Below are positions 1-11,432 of a DNA stretch of 64,000 nucleotides, piece by piece (within the stretch, counting starts at the first letter, position 1; each line of letters starts with the position of its first letter). The position numbers and the translations under genes are program-made. The stretch covers positions 90,338,696 through 90,402,695 of the forward strand of contig OX638132.1 of NCBI GenBank assembly GCA_951804985.1, given 5' to 3'. This DNA is from Dryomyza anilis (lineage: Eukaryota > Arthropoda > Insecta > Diptera > Dryomyzidae). Below the pieces are notes generated by a model. It did no database searches, was not told where the DNA came from, and saw only the letters and a program-made list of their open reading frames with translations.

Positions 1-847
1 GGAAAATTGAAAATCTTGTCATGCCAAAAGAGCGCATCTTTTTGTTTTTTCGCCATAACATTTTATTGGTATAAGATAAAATAAAGGCATATATTGTTTG
101 TTTTCAAAGGACCTATATATAATATTATGTCAAACATTAATTTGCCATTGGTTATTTACAGGAATTTTTTTTTGGCAAAATATTTGTAATTAGTAATGCA
201 GATAGGTGTTTTCAGATAGTTGCTTTGAAAACAAACAATAATTGCCTTTACATCACTATTTTATCTAGTACCATTAAAGAGTTATAGCTAAAAAACGAAA
301 AGATTCGCCCTTTTGGCATGACAAGATTTTCAATTTTTCCAATTTCTTCGTTTTTTTGCTATAATTTTTTATTGGTGCAAGATATAATAGTGATGTGTAG
401 GTATTAATTATTATGTTTTAAAGCACCTATCGATTGGCATTATTATTTAGAAATATGTTTCCAAACTTTTTTTCCTGCAAATAACAAATGGCAAATTAAT
501 GTTTGACAAAATATTTTTAATTAATGATGCCAATAGATAGGTGCTTTAAAATCAAACAATTAATGCCTTTACATTACTATTTTATCCTGAGCTAATAAAA
601 AGTTATAGTATAAAAAACAAAAATATTTGCGTTTTGATCAGGATATAGTCTCACAAAATACGTATTTATAATTTAGTAGGTTTTCCAAATCTAAAGATAT
701 TTTACATACGTTATAATAATTTATGAATAAACCAAAATAACAGAAAGAAAACTAAATTTTTCTAATTTTTAAAGCACTTCAAACTTTAAAATTTGATTTC
801 CCAAAATTTTAAAAAATGCACAATCGCCCCTTTGGCATGACGTTGAC
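1..847. repeat. Fold-back repeat array, cut by window start
   Basis: Two palindromic units lie head to tail. Bases 1-340 form an imperfect hairpin: GAAAATCTTGTCATGCC near position 5 is mirrored by GGCATGACAAGATTTTC ending near 337, and the arms carry CGTTTTTTTGCTATAA, GATAAAATAGTGATGTAAAG and AAAGCACCTATCGAT with their complements. Bases 340-635 are a second such unit. The right end (TTTGGCATGACGTTGAC, ending 847) matches the terminus of the complete element at 2157-2840. No coding capacity is visible. Confidence 0.8.
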
Positions 848-2156
848 GATAAATGAATCAAATTTTATTTTTGCTTATTTCTTGCAGTATTGCATTTTAT
901 CAGTGGAGACACTTCGAAATGAATTTCAATAAAATTATTTTATTTTTCTCAGTGTATGCTGATTTAATGTTGAGTTTAATAATAAAATGCTGCATTTTTT
1001 TTTTTCAACAATATTTATTATTTTTTGTTTTTACTTTTAAATTTTTATCATAAATTTTAATTGTGTCCCGTTTTGTTGGTTACCCAAAAACTTGCCAAAC
1101 TAATTAATCAAAGTTAAATGAGTGCGACAAACTTCAGCATTTTTGTATGGGTTCCCCACATAGCAGGGCAGTGGGGGCCTTTGGTATTGTGGTGTTGTGG
1201 CTGAGCGCTCATAACATTGGGTGCTACCTACCGCCAGCAAAGTAATGGAAAACTTTCCATTTCGTTATTCACAAAGAAGAAAAGGCTTCATTTGCATTTT
1301 GTTTTGTTTTTAGCAGATGCATTGGAAAAGTTTCTTTTTAAAGCTAAAGAATAATTTTCAAATTAAAAAAATTAATGTAGTACAATTAAATAAAAAAATA
1401 TGTAATTTAGAAATACAAAAAATATGTCTTTGCTGTGTATTAAATACTTTGTTTAAAATTTCTGCAAAAATACATTAAAAAATAAATTAAATTGGAAGTT
1501 ATTACATAGCTAATGAATTAGGAAAATGTCTAGCTGTAAAAAATAACAACATCACCATGATCCATGCTAAAATCTAACAATGACATTCAATATTGTCACC
1601 TTCAGTGAAAAGAAAGAGAAATTATTATTATTTACCACATATAGACAAAATTGTAAATATTATATATGCCATCGGTTGATATTGCATTATAATGCAACAA
1701 AAACCATAAAAAAAAAATATATCTAAATCATACATGTAGCATCATTCAACGCCAACATTTACTTAAATCTGAAAAAACACTAACTACGGCATATAAATAT
1801 TTGCAATTGTTTGGAACAGTGGTGGTTGTAAATCTATACTTGTTAGACAAATTATTAAACTATTCAATAATTTGTTATTCTATTTAAGACGAATGGAAAT
1901 TCTAGCTCAGCTATTTTTTAATATTACTTAAAATTATCATTTAAACTGTTATTTAAACCCTCATAAATGAGCACCTAAAAGGCTCCCTAAACCAGGGTAA
2001 AGCGCACAATTTTCTTTATGAAACTATAAATACTCCTAAAAGATTTAAATGACTTCCAATAGCATATATTTTTAGACTTTTTAGACAGCACAATAAAACG
2101 GAGCTCTCCCACTGCAAAAATATAAAAAAAAACACAAATGAGTCCAACATCATATC
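848..2156. other. Intergenic, AT-rich, no gene seen
   Basis: This stretch is mostly AT-rich with short homopolymer runs. Bases about 1130-1330 are less AT-rich and repeat-free and could be a small conserved or regulatory block. Short open frames here have no codon bias or recognisable motif. Confidence 0.5.
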
Positions 2157-2840
2157 GTCACTGTCATGCCAAAGAGGTGAATGTGCACTTTTAAAATACA
2201 TTGGGAAATCAAATTTTAAAGTTTAAAGTGATTTAAAAATTAGTAAAAAAAATTGTTTTTCAATATTTTTTGTTATTTCAGTTTATTCATCAATTGTCAT
2301 AACGTATGTAAAATTTCTTTCAATTTGGACAACTCACTGAATTAAAAATACGGATTTGTGTGGCCAACTCCTGACCAAAACGCAATTTTTTTTATTTTTT
2401 ATGCTATAACTCTTTACTTGCGCAAGATAAAATAGTAATGTAAAGGAATTAATTGTTTATTTTTAAAGGACCTATCGATCGGCATCAGTATTTAAAAAAT
2501 ATTTTTTCGAATTATTGAAATTTGCAATACAAATGTTTGACAAAATATTTTTAAATAATGATGTCAATCGACAGGTGCTTTAAAGACATACAATTCATGC
2601 CTTCACACTCCTATTTTATCTTATACCAATAAAGAGTTATGACAAAGAAACGAAAGGATTCGCCCTTTTGGACTAACAAGATTTTTCAATTGTCGAATTC
2701 GCCCTTTTGGTTTTGTCTTTTGTGGCTAGAAATATTCAACACCATTTTGGCACAGTATACTTGAGGAAAAACTATATTCAAAATTGTAAAAAACGCAAAT
2801 ATCAAAAATTACACATTCGCCCCTTTGGCATGATAGTGAC
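2157..2840. mobile_element. Complete fold-back element of about 684 bp
   Basis: The element begins GTCACTGTCATGCC and ends GGCATGATAGTGAC. The subterminal parts (AAGAGGTGAATGTGCA and the complement of ACATTCGCCCCTTTGG) extend the terminal inverted repeat to about 30 bp. The interior holds the same mirrored blocks as the arrays at 1-847 and 60203-61549: GCTATAACTCTTTA, GATAAAATAGTAATGTAAAGG and AAAGGACCTATCGATCGGC, then their complements. It encodes nothing recognisable, so it is non-autonomous; the superfamily is not assignable from what I see. Confidence 0.75.
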
Positions 2841-2963
2841 AGTATGTAGTCGACCTACTTTTCGGAATTGAAAGTCTCGTTCTTGATCTCGAAAATATAA
2901 AAAAACGATCTTGTTTCTAGTCACGTCTTGTCTCGACTATTAAAGGAAATATCGCACTCGATA

Positions 2964-3395
2964 TCCCTAGTAGAAATTTGCCCGATGCGCCATAGGGAAA
3001 TGATCGGGTTTTCGTTGGGTAAGCCCTATTAGAGAAAATATGATCATTGCCTTTGCAAGCCCTTATCATGCTTACCATACCAGGGTTTACATTATCTAAA
3101 TAGTCAATGTTCCCGATCATAGCTCCATTATTTGTTCCTCATAACGAAATTAGCATCAGACAATTATCGAGCTTTATTGAGAAAAACCCTATAATGCTCG
3201 GGCTCTGACACGGCAATTGTCGGGTAAATAATGAAATGGGGAATTGCCCGATCAGTACATGATCATGGCCTGAGGTCAGTACATGATCAGGACACTGCGT
3301 TACAAGGACATTATGGGCCTCGTCATATCCCGATCATCTCAAATAATGATATGATCACTTCATGACCATGGTCCTACCAAAATTTCAACTAGGGA
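2964..3395. mobile_element. MITE with CCCTAGTAG ends, copy 1
   Basis: A 432-bp element has the terminal inverted repeats CCCTAGTAGAAATTT and AAATTTCAACTAGGG. It contains many GATCAT/ATGATC motifs. Copy 2 at 8085-8514 is the same sequence in the opposite orientation. Open frames across it come from the repeat and are not genes. Confidence 0.85.
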
Positions 3396-4433
3396 TGGTC
3401 TCTACTCAACTGTATTACTAATTTTTACCATTTTTTCTTCTATTTGTTGTTTTTTTATCATATACTACATAGGAAAATTCATTGTGTCTCTAATATGTGA
3501 GTGTAATAATCTATTTTTTTGTAAATACTTATTTAAGGTATTCCATTTTGAACGTTCATCTCCTCTAGTATAACATTTCTGTAATTTGTTACCATATGGT
3601 AACTGCTTAACAAATACCTTTTTATATAATCTCTGCTATAATATTTCGACAGAAATAAGTTAACTGATAGTTTATAATATCTATTATGTATTGCTTAGTT
3701 AATTTAGTTAATAAAGAGATATACTTATGAATTGTGAGGTGATATTTTGGGAAAATTAAGAAAAATTGCATGTTTAGGTATTAAGCCATTTTTAGTATTT
3801 CTTATATTTAAAAAATATTGTAATTTATACTAGCGTATTTATGTTTTATTAAATACTAGTGTATTGAGTGTCGAATGGATTAATTTGAATATTAGTTTAA
3901 ATTTAAGAAACTGCACTGTTTTTTTTTATTTTATTAAAAACACACCATATGGTTTCATTCTAAAAAATCATAAAAAAAAATATTTTTTTTTTCACTTAAA
4001 GTGAATTTGTATTATTGGGTTTAAAAATAAAAAAAAATATTAACTGAAATCTGAAATGTTCTCCAACTTTTCCTACGATATAAGTATTTCTAAATGTTTA
4101 ACGATTGAACGATTTTAGAAACGCACCTGAAAACGAGTTGCGTTTAACTCTGCAACATGTTCGAGTCATTGCCAAGGTTTGTGGTTACTGATTACTTTGT
4201 TTAGACTTAAACTGTTGGTATAAAAACTTTGTCAGATGCACAAATAATGCACATTAAAAACATGTAACAAGTAATAGAAAATATATGAATGAGTTTGCGG
4301 TAATGCACGAACACATGTTGGTGATAACGGGAATGCCTTAGGATGTTGTAATAGAAATATATATTTCTATATTTCATATATACTTTTTCTAGAATTTCGA
4401 GAAGTCAATCACATATAACTACCATAGTTACTG
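3396..4433. other. Intergenic AT-rich, no feature seen
   Basis: Bases 3396-4060 are very AT-rich, including poly-A/T runs near 3920-4040. Bases 4060-4330 are mixed composition. I see no gene, RNA or repeat unit here that I can support. Confidence 0.5.
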
Positions 4434-4585
4434 TACCGTAAAATTATATCAACTGTCTGTCACTTGTATAAGGCACTTTAACACGGCGCATTCAAGGATA
4501 AGTGCCAATTCATGCACATCTCATAGATAACTTTAGACCGGTCTAAATTTACACCTTCTCAGGACAGTTGATATTATTTTACCGT
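4434..4585. mobile_element. Small inverted-repeat element of about 150 bp
   Basis: TACCGTAAAATTATATCAAC at 4434 is mirrored by GTTGATATTATTTTACCGTA ending at 4585. The arms are about 24 bp with two or three mismatches and enclose about 100 bp. This is MITE-like; only one copy was noticed. Confidence 0.55.
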
Positions 4586-4644
4586 AGAGTATATTCACGA
4601 TTCTACCTAAAATTGATGTGATTTCACCTCATTCGAGTGGCCAA

Positions 4645-5112
4645 GAACACACCAAAAGAAATTTCAACAACAACCAGTATTCATCTTATTGATGATTTCA
4701 TTCATTGAACTAAAATCGTTTTTTTCAGGGTTTTTATTTTTAATATGTTTGTATATCATGAAATTTCAAACAAATATTGGTCTCCATTTGCACATTTTCG
4801 TATTTATAGTTGTTATAAGATTTATAATATTTAAATTAAAATGGTTTGATGAACTAAATTCATCAATATGATGTACATTATTAATTAATATGATGAAATG
4901 GAGTTTTCGCATAATTAGCAATTAAATATTATAACTCGTATAAGAATTATAAATACATAAATTTGTAAATGGAGACAAATTTGAGTTTGAAATTTGTTGT
5001 TTAAAAAAATACTGAAAATGAAAAACTATTAAAAAATACGATTTTAATTCAATGAATGAATTCATCAATATGATGAATCTCGGTTGTTGGTGAATTTCTT
5101 TTTGTGTGAACA
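4645..5112. mobile_element. TGATGAA-type long palindrome, copy a
   Basis: The 468-bp element is nearly all palindrome. The left arm reads GAACACACCAAAAGAAAT, then CAACAACCAGTATTCATC, TTGATGATTTCATTCATTGA and GTCTCCATTTGC. The right arm gives the complements, ending TTCTTTTTGTGTGAACA. It is related to the elements at 5252, 40966, 45060, 46379, 47755, 51058 and 52495 through the ATTCATCAATATGATGAAT motif. No protein is encoded; the open frames on both strands are two readings of the palindrome. Confidence 0.75.
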
Positions 5113-5251
5113 TTGTTTTTTCAAAAATATTTTAATGATTGCAATTAGGAATTAGCAAGATCATTTTTAATTTGTTTAAAACAATACTATTAAAATTGAA
5201 ACTTACTTCAATATATCTGTAACTAAGGCTTTATTCAATGTACGTACATAC

Positions 5252-5990
5252 ACAGAAACAAAAATCGTCTTCATATTGATGAATTTCGTGCTTCAAACCA
5301 TGATTCATTGTATTAAAGAACGATTCATAATATTGATAACTACAATAAATTCAGTTATAAATTCAGTATCAATGTGATGACTGAAATAGTGTTTTTCAAT
5401 TTGATGAAGTATATGTGAAGAATATGTTTCATTATATTAATGAACAAATACATAAAATACAACATAAATGTACATCATATTGATGTACATCATCAAACCA
5501 AAAGCTTGCTGGACATGCATAAATAAGTCAATTTTTTATGAATATATTTCTTAATAAATAAAACTTTTTATTAATAATAAGTTACGTTTATAAAAAAAAA
5601 TTGAAATAAATTTGTTTTGTTGAAATATTTTTTTTTGAAAATTGTTTTTAATTTACACATTTACGTATTTATAATTCTTATAAGATTTATAATATTTAAC
5701 TTAGAATGGTTTGATGAACAAAATTTATCAATATGATGTTCATTTTTTCATTAATAAAAAAAAAATTTAATAAATTTGTTTTAATGAAATATATTTTTTT
5801 GAAAATTGTTTTTAATTTTCTTTTCGAAATTTTTTTTTTTTTTTTTTAATTTTTTTTTTTTTGGTTTAAAATTTTCTTTTTTATCATTAAAAAAAAAAAT
5901 TTTTTTTTTGAAATTTCTAATTTTTTTAATTTTTATTTTCGAATTTTTTTTAAATTTCCTTTCGTAATTTTCTTTTTTCGAAATTAAATT
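5252..5990. mobile_element. TGATGAA-type element, copy b (chimeric or decayed)
   Basis: It starts CACAGAAACAAAAATCG, then CATATTGATGAATTTCG, CTTCAAACCATGATTCATTG and further TTCATAATATTGAT/TTCATCATATT blocks, as in the element at 46379. From about 5530 it runs into the TTTTTATTAATAA and poly-T interior and also carries a piece of the copy-a arm (about 5655-5745). The poly-T/poly-A region at 5750-5990 has no clear right terminus. Confidence 0.6.
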
Positions 5991-7795
5991 TATAATGTAG
6001 GGAATAATCGTAGTGGATAAGGCATGGTGGCATAAAAAAGTGACACCCTTTATATGAGACTATTTGATTTAAACTTTGATTAAATAGAATTTAAAAAATA
6101 ACAAAATAACAGAAACTAAAATTTAATAGTTTTCAGTATTTTATAAAAGTATAGTATTTAATGAATATACCTATTTAAATATTAATTTAACCTTTGGACA
6201 ATAATAACAAAAACTATTAAAATAATAAAAAAAAACAAACTATTATTTGTATGGAATTTTGTCAGTTTGCAGTATTGTAACTGTCAAAAACGGCAAAATT
6301 TGTTTTTTTCTGAGTGCACATAAATATATCCAAACGTATCGAATGAATTTGTACGGTCAAGTGTTCGCTCAAAACATAAACATTTCATAATTTTTGCAAA
6401 AGAAACTCACTGCAAAATGACGCATTTAAATTAAATTTAATTTCGATTTTCACCAACATGTTGTTGCGCTTAGTCAGCAGCAAAAATCGCAAAAAGCGCT
6501 TTTCAAAAATGAAATTTTTACAAAATTGCGGTAAATAAAGCATAATTTGTACGGGGTGTGACGCGAACAAACAAAACTGGCCGACCGAACGACCGCATCA
6601 CAAATTTACGGACTGTGTGATTTTATGAATGAATTTGTACAATGATTGCAAAATAATTTCTCAGGTGAAATACTGGTTGGCATCCCAACCCATACGATAT
6701 GTGAAGAAAACAAAAAAAAAAAAAAAATATACTGAATCGATAAAAAATTGCGTCAGCCCGGACCAAAGTAAAAGTGTGCGTCGTCGTCCCATGGCTCATG
6801 TGATGTTGTTGATGTAGATCCGATCCGTCACAATGGCGCAGCATCCGTTTTGGTGGCTGTTAACTGTTTTTACTTTTTTTGTTTTTATTTGGTGAAATGT
6901 TGGCAACTTTTGCACGTTACATATTCCACGAAGAAAGAGTCAAGCATTGCCATGGATCAACCGACGACGACTACGTCCAATGATGCGTGCGTCGCTGATC
7001 AAAACCGGATGAGTCTGTGGGTTGGTTGGCTGGCTGGTGGATGGATGGATGGTTTGTTTGTTGGTGCCGCGAGCATTATGTGTGCGCAACCAGTTCAATA
7101 TTGTGTAATGATTTTCTTTTTAACTGTTATTTTGTGTGGCATCAGCAGCATCTTCTTCTTCATTGATTTCTTACTGTGCGATATACGCCGAAGTTATTCA
7201 ACAGTGCGGCGACGCTTTTAATGCGCAAGCAAAGAAAGTGATGTTAATTTTCGGAAATAGTTGATAAGATCATCATCATTTGGTTGTGTTACATAGTCAT
7301 TTGTTTTACAGGGCTTTAAGGTGCGCTACGCCCTTGGGCCGAGGCATTTTAGCTTGGTAGAGGGCACACATAGGTGGACGGTATGCGACAAAATATGAAT
7401 TAAAAACTGTGCAAGTCATGATGTAGCACCCAATGAAATAACGCACAATAAGTAAACCCCAATTTTTTCATACTGTTTTAATATAAAATAATCCCCACCA
7501 AAAAAAAAAGGAAATAACCTTTAATAAAATAAAACCGGAAAATAATAAAAAAATACCCAAATTTATCACCAAAATTGATGTCAATAAAATAACCCCAAAA
7601 TAGCAAAAAAAAATTAATTATTATGTTAACGCAAATGGGGAAAAATTATAATAAAATAAAATGAGTACAGTTGGAATGCGGACTACCAAATATGAGCGAT
7701 ACAAAACTAAATTTAGGATTCAAATATTATCTTTTGTTGGCAGTTTCTGCTTTTGTAGATTAAATATTTTTCTTTATATGGTCCAGACTAATTAT
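5991..7795. other. Repeat-free island, no supported gene
   Basis: Bases 6340-7330 are clearly less AT-rich than the surroundings, carry no repeat family found elsewhere here, and contain GATGATG/CATCATC and TGGTTGGCTGGCTGG simple repeats. Such islands between fly transposons are often cis-regulatory. An open frame of 123 codons (6850-7221, +) has hydrophobic stretches but no splice context, codon bias or family match that I recognise, so I do not call it a gene. Bases 7400-7795 are A-rich. Confidence 0.45.
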
Positions 7796-8084
7796 ACCCT
7801 ACACTAAGAGTGAAAGGGTATATTCAGTTTGGTACGCCGTTTGTAACACCTAGAAGGAAGCATCTCCGGTATGGAAAAGTATATATATTCTTGATCAGCA
7901 TGATCTCCTGAGTCGACTTAGCGATATCCGTCTGTCTGTCCGTCTGTCTTTTGAAATCCCCTACTTAATTGAAGATAGCTGGATAAAACTGATAATTTAG
8001 ATACTTATACACCTACGCTGTATGTGCGAAAAAATTGGCTAGATCGGTCCATTGTGACCTGTGATCTGACCATCTATATTCAAA

Positions 8085-8514
8085 CCCTAGTAGAAATTTT
8101 GGTAAGGCCATGGTCATGAAGTGATCATGTCATTATTTGAGGTGATCGGGATATGACGAGGCCCATAATGTCCTTGTAACGCAGTGTCCTGATCATGTAT
8201 TGACCTCAGGCCATTATCATGTACTGATCGGGCAATTCTCCATTTTAATATTTACCCGACAAATGCCTTGTCTGAAGCCCGAGCATAAGAGGGTTTCTCT
8301 CATTAATCTCGATCATTGCCTGATACTAAATTCGTTATGAGGAACAAATAATGTAGCTATGATCGGGAACATTGACTGTTTAGATAATGTAAACCTTGCT
8401 ATGGTAAGCATGATAAGGGCATGCAAAGGCAATGATCATATTTTCTCTAATAGGGCTTACCCAACGAAAACCCGATCATTTCCCTATGGCGCATCGGGCA
8501 AATTTCTACTAGGG
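8085..8514. mobile_element. MITE with CCCTAGTAG ends, copy 2 (inverted relative to copy 1)
   Basis: The ends are CCCTAGTAGAAATTT and AAATTTCTACTAGGG, a perfect 15-bp inverted repeat. The interior is the reverse complement of 2964-3395 with scattered substitutions. It interrupts the dispersed repeat at 7796-9240, so it is younger than that copy. Confidence 0.85.
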
Positions 8515-8844
8515 AAATACCACATATAAAATTAACATCTACAGCTCAATTTTACTGTATACGTGTTTAGGTAAACTTTTTCGGTCAAATATATATTGAC
8601 TTCATGCTCAAATACATGGAAATAATGTTTTCCCTCGAAATGACATGTGGTTCCCAAAAAAAAAATCGAAATTCGGTACACCTACCCATTTGTAAATAAG
8701 GGTATCAAATGAATGGACATTTTTCAGCGATTGAAAGTTTGTAGTTATTTTAAGTATTCGTATTCCCTGTTGACCTATATACCACTTTGAATGGTAACCA
8801 CACATATGTGTAGGGTATTTACAGTCGGCTTAGACCGACTATAA

Positions 8845-9155
8845 TAATATATAATAGTTTGGCGCTACAGTCCTGTATAGAACTTCGGCCGGGCTCTCTC
8901 ACCATTTTGAGCAGTGCGTGTTATATTTGTACTGAAAGTGGTGGGACCTACATTTTATTGCCGAATCCTAACGGCGAGTGAGAGCTTTTCATAGGCAATG
9001 GTTTTGCTCTCGTAGGTTTGCCATTTACTGACGAGAGGTAGCGCGGTATAGGAAAATGTTTCTATGAAAAGATGTTGTTAGCCCCAGTCCTGGCTTGAAC
9101 CGGGGAACTTTCGGCTCGCAGTCCAACGCACTAACCACTGAGCTACCGCGGCTAC
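8845..9155 (-). mobile_element. tRNA-derived SINE, full-length copy
   Basis: Read on the - strand, the 5' head at 9155 is tRNA-like. It has an A box TAGCTCAGTGG (complement of 9135-9145) and a B box GGTTCAAGCC (complement of 9092-9101) at tRNA-like spacing, followed by an unrelated body of about 240 bp and a short TATTATTATATATTATTA-like tail. It is flanked by an 11-bp direct repeat ACCGACTATAA (8834-8844 and 9156-9166), a target-site duplication as expected of LINE-mobilised SINEs. RNA polymerase III transcription is inferred from the boxes. It is not a functional tRNA gene: the acceptor stem is not closed and the anticodon stem has mismatches. A second copy is at 47950-48250. Confidence 0.88.
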
Positions 9156-9245
9156 ACCGACTATAAATTTGATAATCCTAACTATCATAATAACACCTAC
9201 TATAAAATGTCCCTACTTTAAAATTTCCCAACTGGTTTTAATATA

Positions 9246-10410
9246 CTAATGAATGCTAATACGTTTTTAAATTAATAGAATCTAAACTCGAAAAATTTAG
9301 ATTTTATTTTTAAATTTGTCTTACCATTTAGGATTTAATGATAAACAACAAAAAAAAGTATTTATAGTTATCCAAAGCATAGTCCAATTTTTATAATTTT
9401 TAAAATATGCACTGTGAACATAATTTTGGTACTCTTTTATGCAAACGATTTTCAATAAAAGAAATACCAACGACCGTATACTTAAAGTATTGCTTACACA
9501 GTTTTTTCCTCTTATGTAGCGTTTTTGAGAAAAATTCGGGTTAAAAAAGCCATTTATCAGTAATTTGTACACACAGAAAAATCCTCTTTTGGCATTAGGT
9601 TGAAAGAACGAAGAAGTTAGTTGTACCAACTAATTTCAATCGGTTAAATCGAATTGTCTACATATTAGTTGGCGGATATCCCATAGTATCCTATACACTT
9701 GAAATATTAGTCTAAACACACTCCCAATGATTCTAAATATTTAGTAATTGGTTTAAACCTTTTCGAAATTTGGTTGCAGTACAAACAACAATTTTTTAAT
9801 TGTGACTGTAACAACCTACTAAGCGGTTGAAAGAACCGAATAAATTGGTTGCGCAAAGAGTTGGTTGGCGCAACTTATCTCTACGCTGTGTTTATGTAAA
9901 ATATACAAGCATTTTAAGTTTAAACAGTTTTTGACGGAAACAATGTTGATAGAGCATATTCTAAAAACAGGAACCGATAAATAAAAGTTAGTAATTTTAG
10001 TTTGAACTCTTCTCTGCATTTTCATATTTATAATTACATTGGCACTGCTAAATAAATCGTCCAAAAATAGTCTCAAATAATCAATATTTTCCGAGTTTAG
10101 ATTCAAATATCTTAAGAAACTATCGAAATAATAATATTTGTTAGTATATTGTAATTAGTCTCGACAATTCATAGAGAAATAGAGTTTACAGTTTTTGGGA
10201 AAACTAGTTTTGGAAGGGACTGTATTTTTTTAATTCTATAAAGTGATGGAAAAGGACCTTAAATTTCGATACCATATTACTTAAAAATGTTATGTAATAG
10301 AAAAAAACTAAGACAAATAAAATCAGCAATCGCGAATTATATCGAAAAGATGTATGGGATATCCATGGACATTTTTTTTTTCGTTTTGTTGAATAGTGTT
10401 ATTAGAGATA
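9246..10410. repeat. Dispersed repeat A, copy 1, interrupted by a MITE
   Basis: It shares ordered blocks with 33418-33965 and 53780-54325: TCTAAACTCG, CAAGCATTTTAA, TTTAAACAGTTTTTGACGG, ATATTGTAATTAGTC, TTTACAGTTTTTGG and GGGACTGTATTTTTTTAATT. The MITE at 9571-9891 splits it. No coding capacity or termini were recognised. Confidence 0.6.
9571..9891. mobile_element. MITE family 1, copy A
   Basis: The element runs from ACACAGAAAAATCCTC to CTACGCTGTGT. Internal marks are GGCATTAGGTTGAAAGAACG, CCAACTAATTTCAATCGG, CACTTGAAATATTAGTCTAA and GACTGTAACAACCTACTAAG. Related copies are at 58028-58336 and 62173-62461. The GGTTGAAAGAAC and GGTTGAAAGAACCGAA stretches and the CCAACTAA/TTGGTTGG pairs give internal mirror symmetry. 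Confidence 0.75.
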
Positions 10411-11432
10411 ACAATAGTCTAGTACAACGACTTCTCATTTAGCATTGGAGATGTGAGTCTTAGCAGAAATTGACATCTTAAAACAAAAAAGACATCAATG
10501 ACATTATGGAAGTCCGTCCCTGATGACATGTCTACAACGATTTCATTAAAAATTCGTGCAAATGTAATGGAATATGATAAGCATTTAAGGTAACGTTGAT
10601 GAAATGTCTTTGACATGCATGACTTTATCAAAGACTTTCATCGATGTATGGTCTATGAAATATTGACGGCAAGGACATTAATTATGGTTTGAATACATTG
10701 AACAATTTGTCATTGATGATTATGTGTACAAGAATTTAATAAAGAACGTTTCATAAAGATGTCATACACCATATGTCATTATAGATATACCAAGGACATT
10801 ATGAACATCTTGTCAGTTATTATATCATTAATCTAGCTTTCTAAAAGAAATCATAAATAATCATCTAATGAAATGTCTTCGATACTGTATCTATGAATGA
10901 CTTGCATGACATCATTAATGACATGAAGTGGTGGACTTTTGTATGAAAAGAACCTCAATACTTTGCTGGGCGAAAATGCTATCGGTCATCGATGGTCCTG
11001 AACTGATATAAGTGAAGCATAGTGGAATCATTGATAAAATGTCATGCTGGGTAATGATATTTCATGCATGAAATTGTAGATATTTGTATTAAAAGTGTTT
11101 GGCAGGGCGAATGATGGTCGAATCGATGGTCATAACCTGGCATTGGGAAATCATTAAGGAATAATTAATGATATTGGCGTTTGTACTATTTACTAAGCTC
11201 TGATTATTCTCAGAGGTTTGGTTTGTCCTCATTTGAATCTAGACAATGAGATTTTTCGTCTCTTAGTACATTGTATTATTCGCATTACCAACATCAGAAT
11301 TTTTTAATCATTGTTCATACCCGTTATGTCATTCGTTTCGATATTGTTGCGAGCTCAATGCGAGTAGATGGAGAAATAAAATGATATCGGATCCGTTATC
11401 GGAACGATATCGAGCTTCAAATTGGACAAATT
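10411..11432. other. Non-coding, dense in GACATTA/ATGTCAT motifs
   Basis: Bases about 10430-11170 repeatedly contain GACAT, ATGTCATT and CATCGATG motifs in both orientations, which looks like a decayed inverted-repeat element. I could not define its ends. Bases 11170-11430 show nothing recognisable. Confidence 0.4.

Larger units (their letters stand above)
7796..9240. repeat. Dispersed dipteran repeat, copy 1, with nested insertions
   Basis: It opens with TACCCTACACTAAGAGTG and AAAGGGTATATTCAGT, carries TATATATTCTTGATCAGCAT and CCGTCTGTCTGTCCGTC, and closes near GTGTAGGGTATTTACAGTC, CCGACTATAA and TTCCCAACTGGTTTTAA. The same blocks occur in order at 25117-25942. A CCCTAG MITE (8085-8514) and a SINE (8845-9155) are inserted in it. 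Blocks of this type are common in fly genomes; I do not assign a class. Confidence 0.7.

Noticed and set aside
2917..3120. 67-codon - strand open frame
   Set aside because: It lies inside the CCCTAG MITE, whose second copy does not preserve it as a gene.
6850..7221. 123-codon open frame with hydrophobic segments
   Set aside because: No codon bias, splice context or recognisable domain; composition follows simple repeats such as TGGTTGGCTGGCTGG.
9080..9155. Possible functional tRNA gene on the - strand
   Set aside because: A and B boxes are present, but the acceptor stem does not close, the anticodon stem is mismatched, and it continues into a SINE body found twice in the window.
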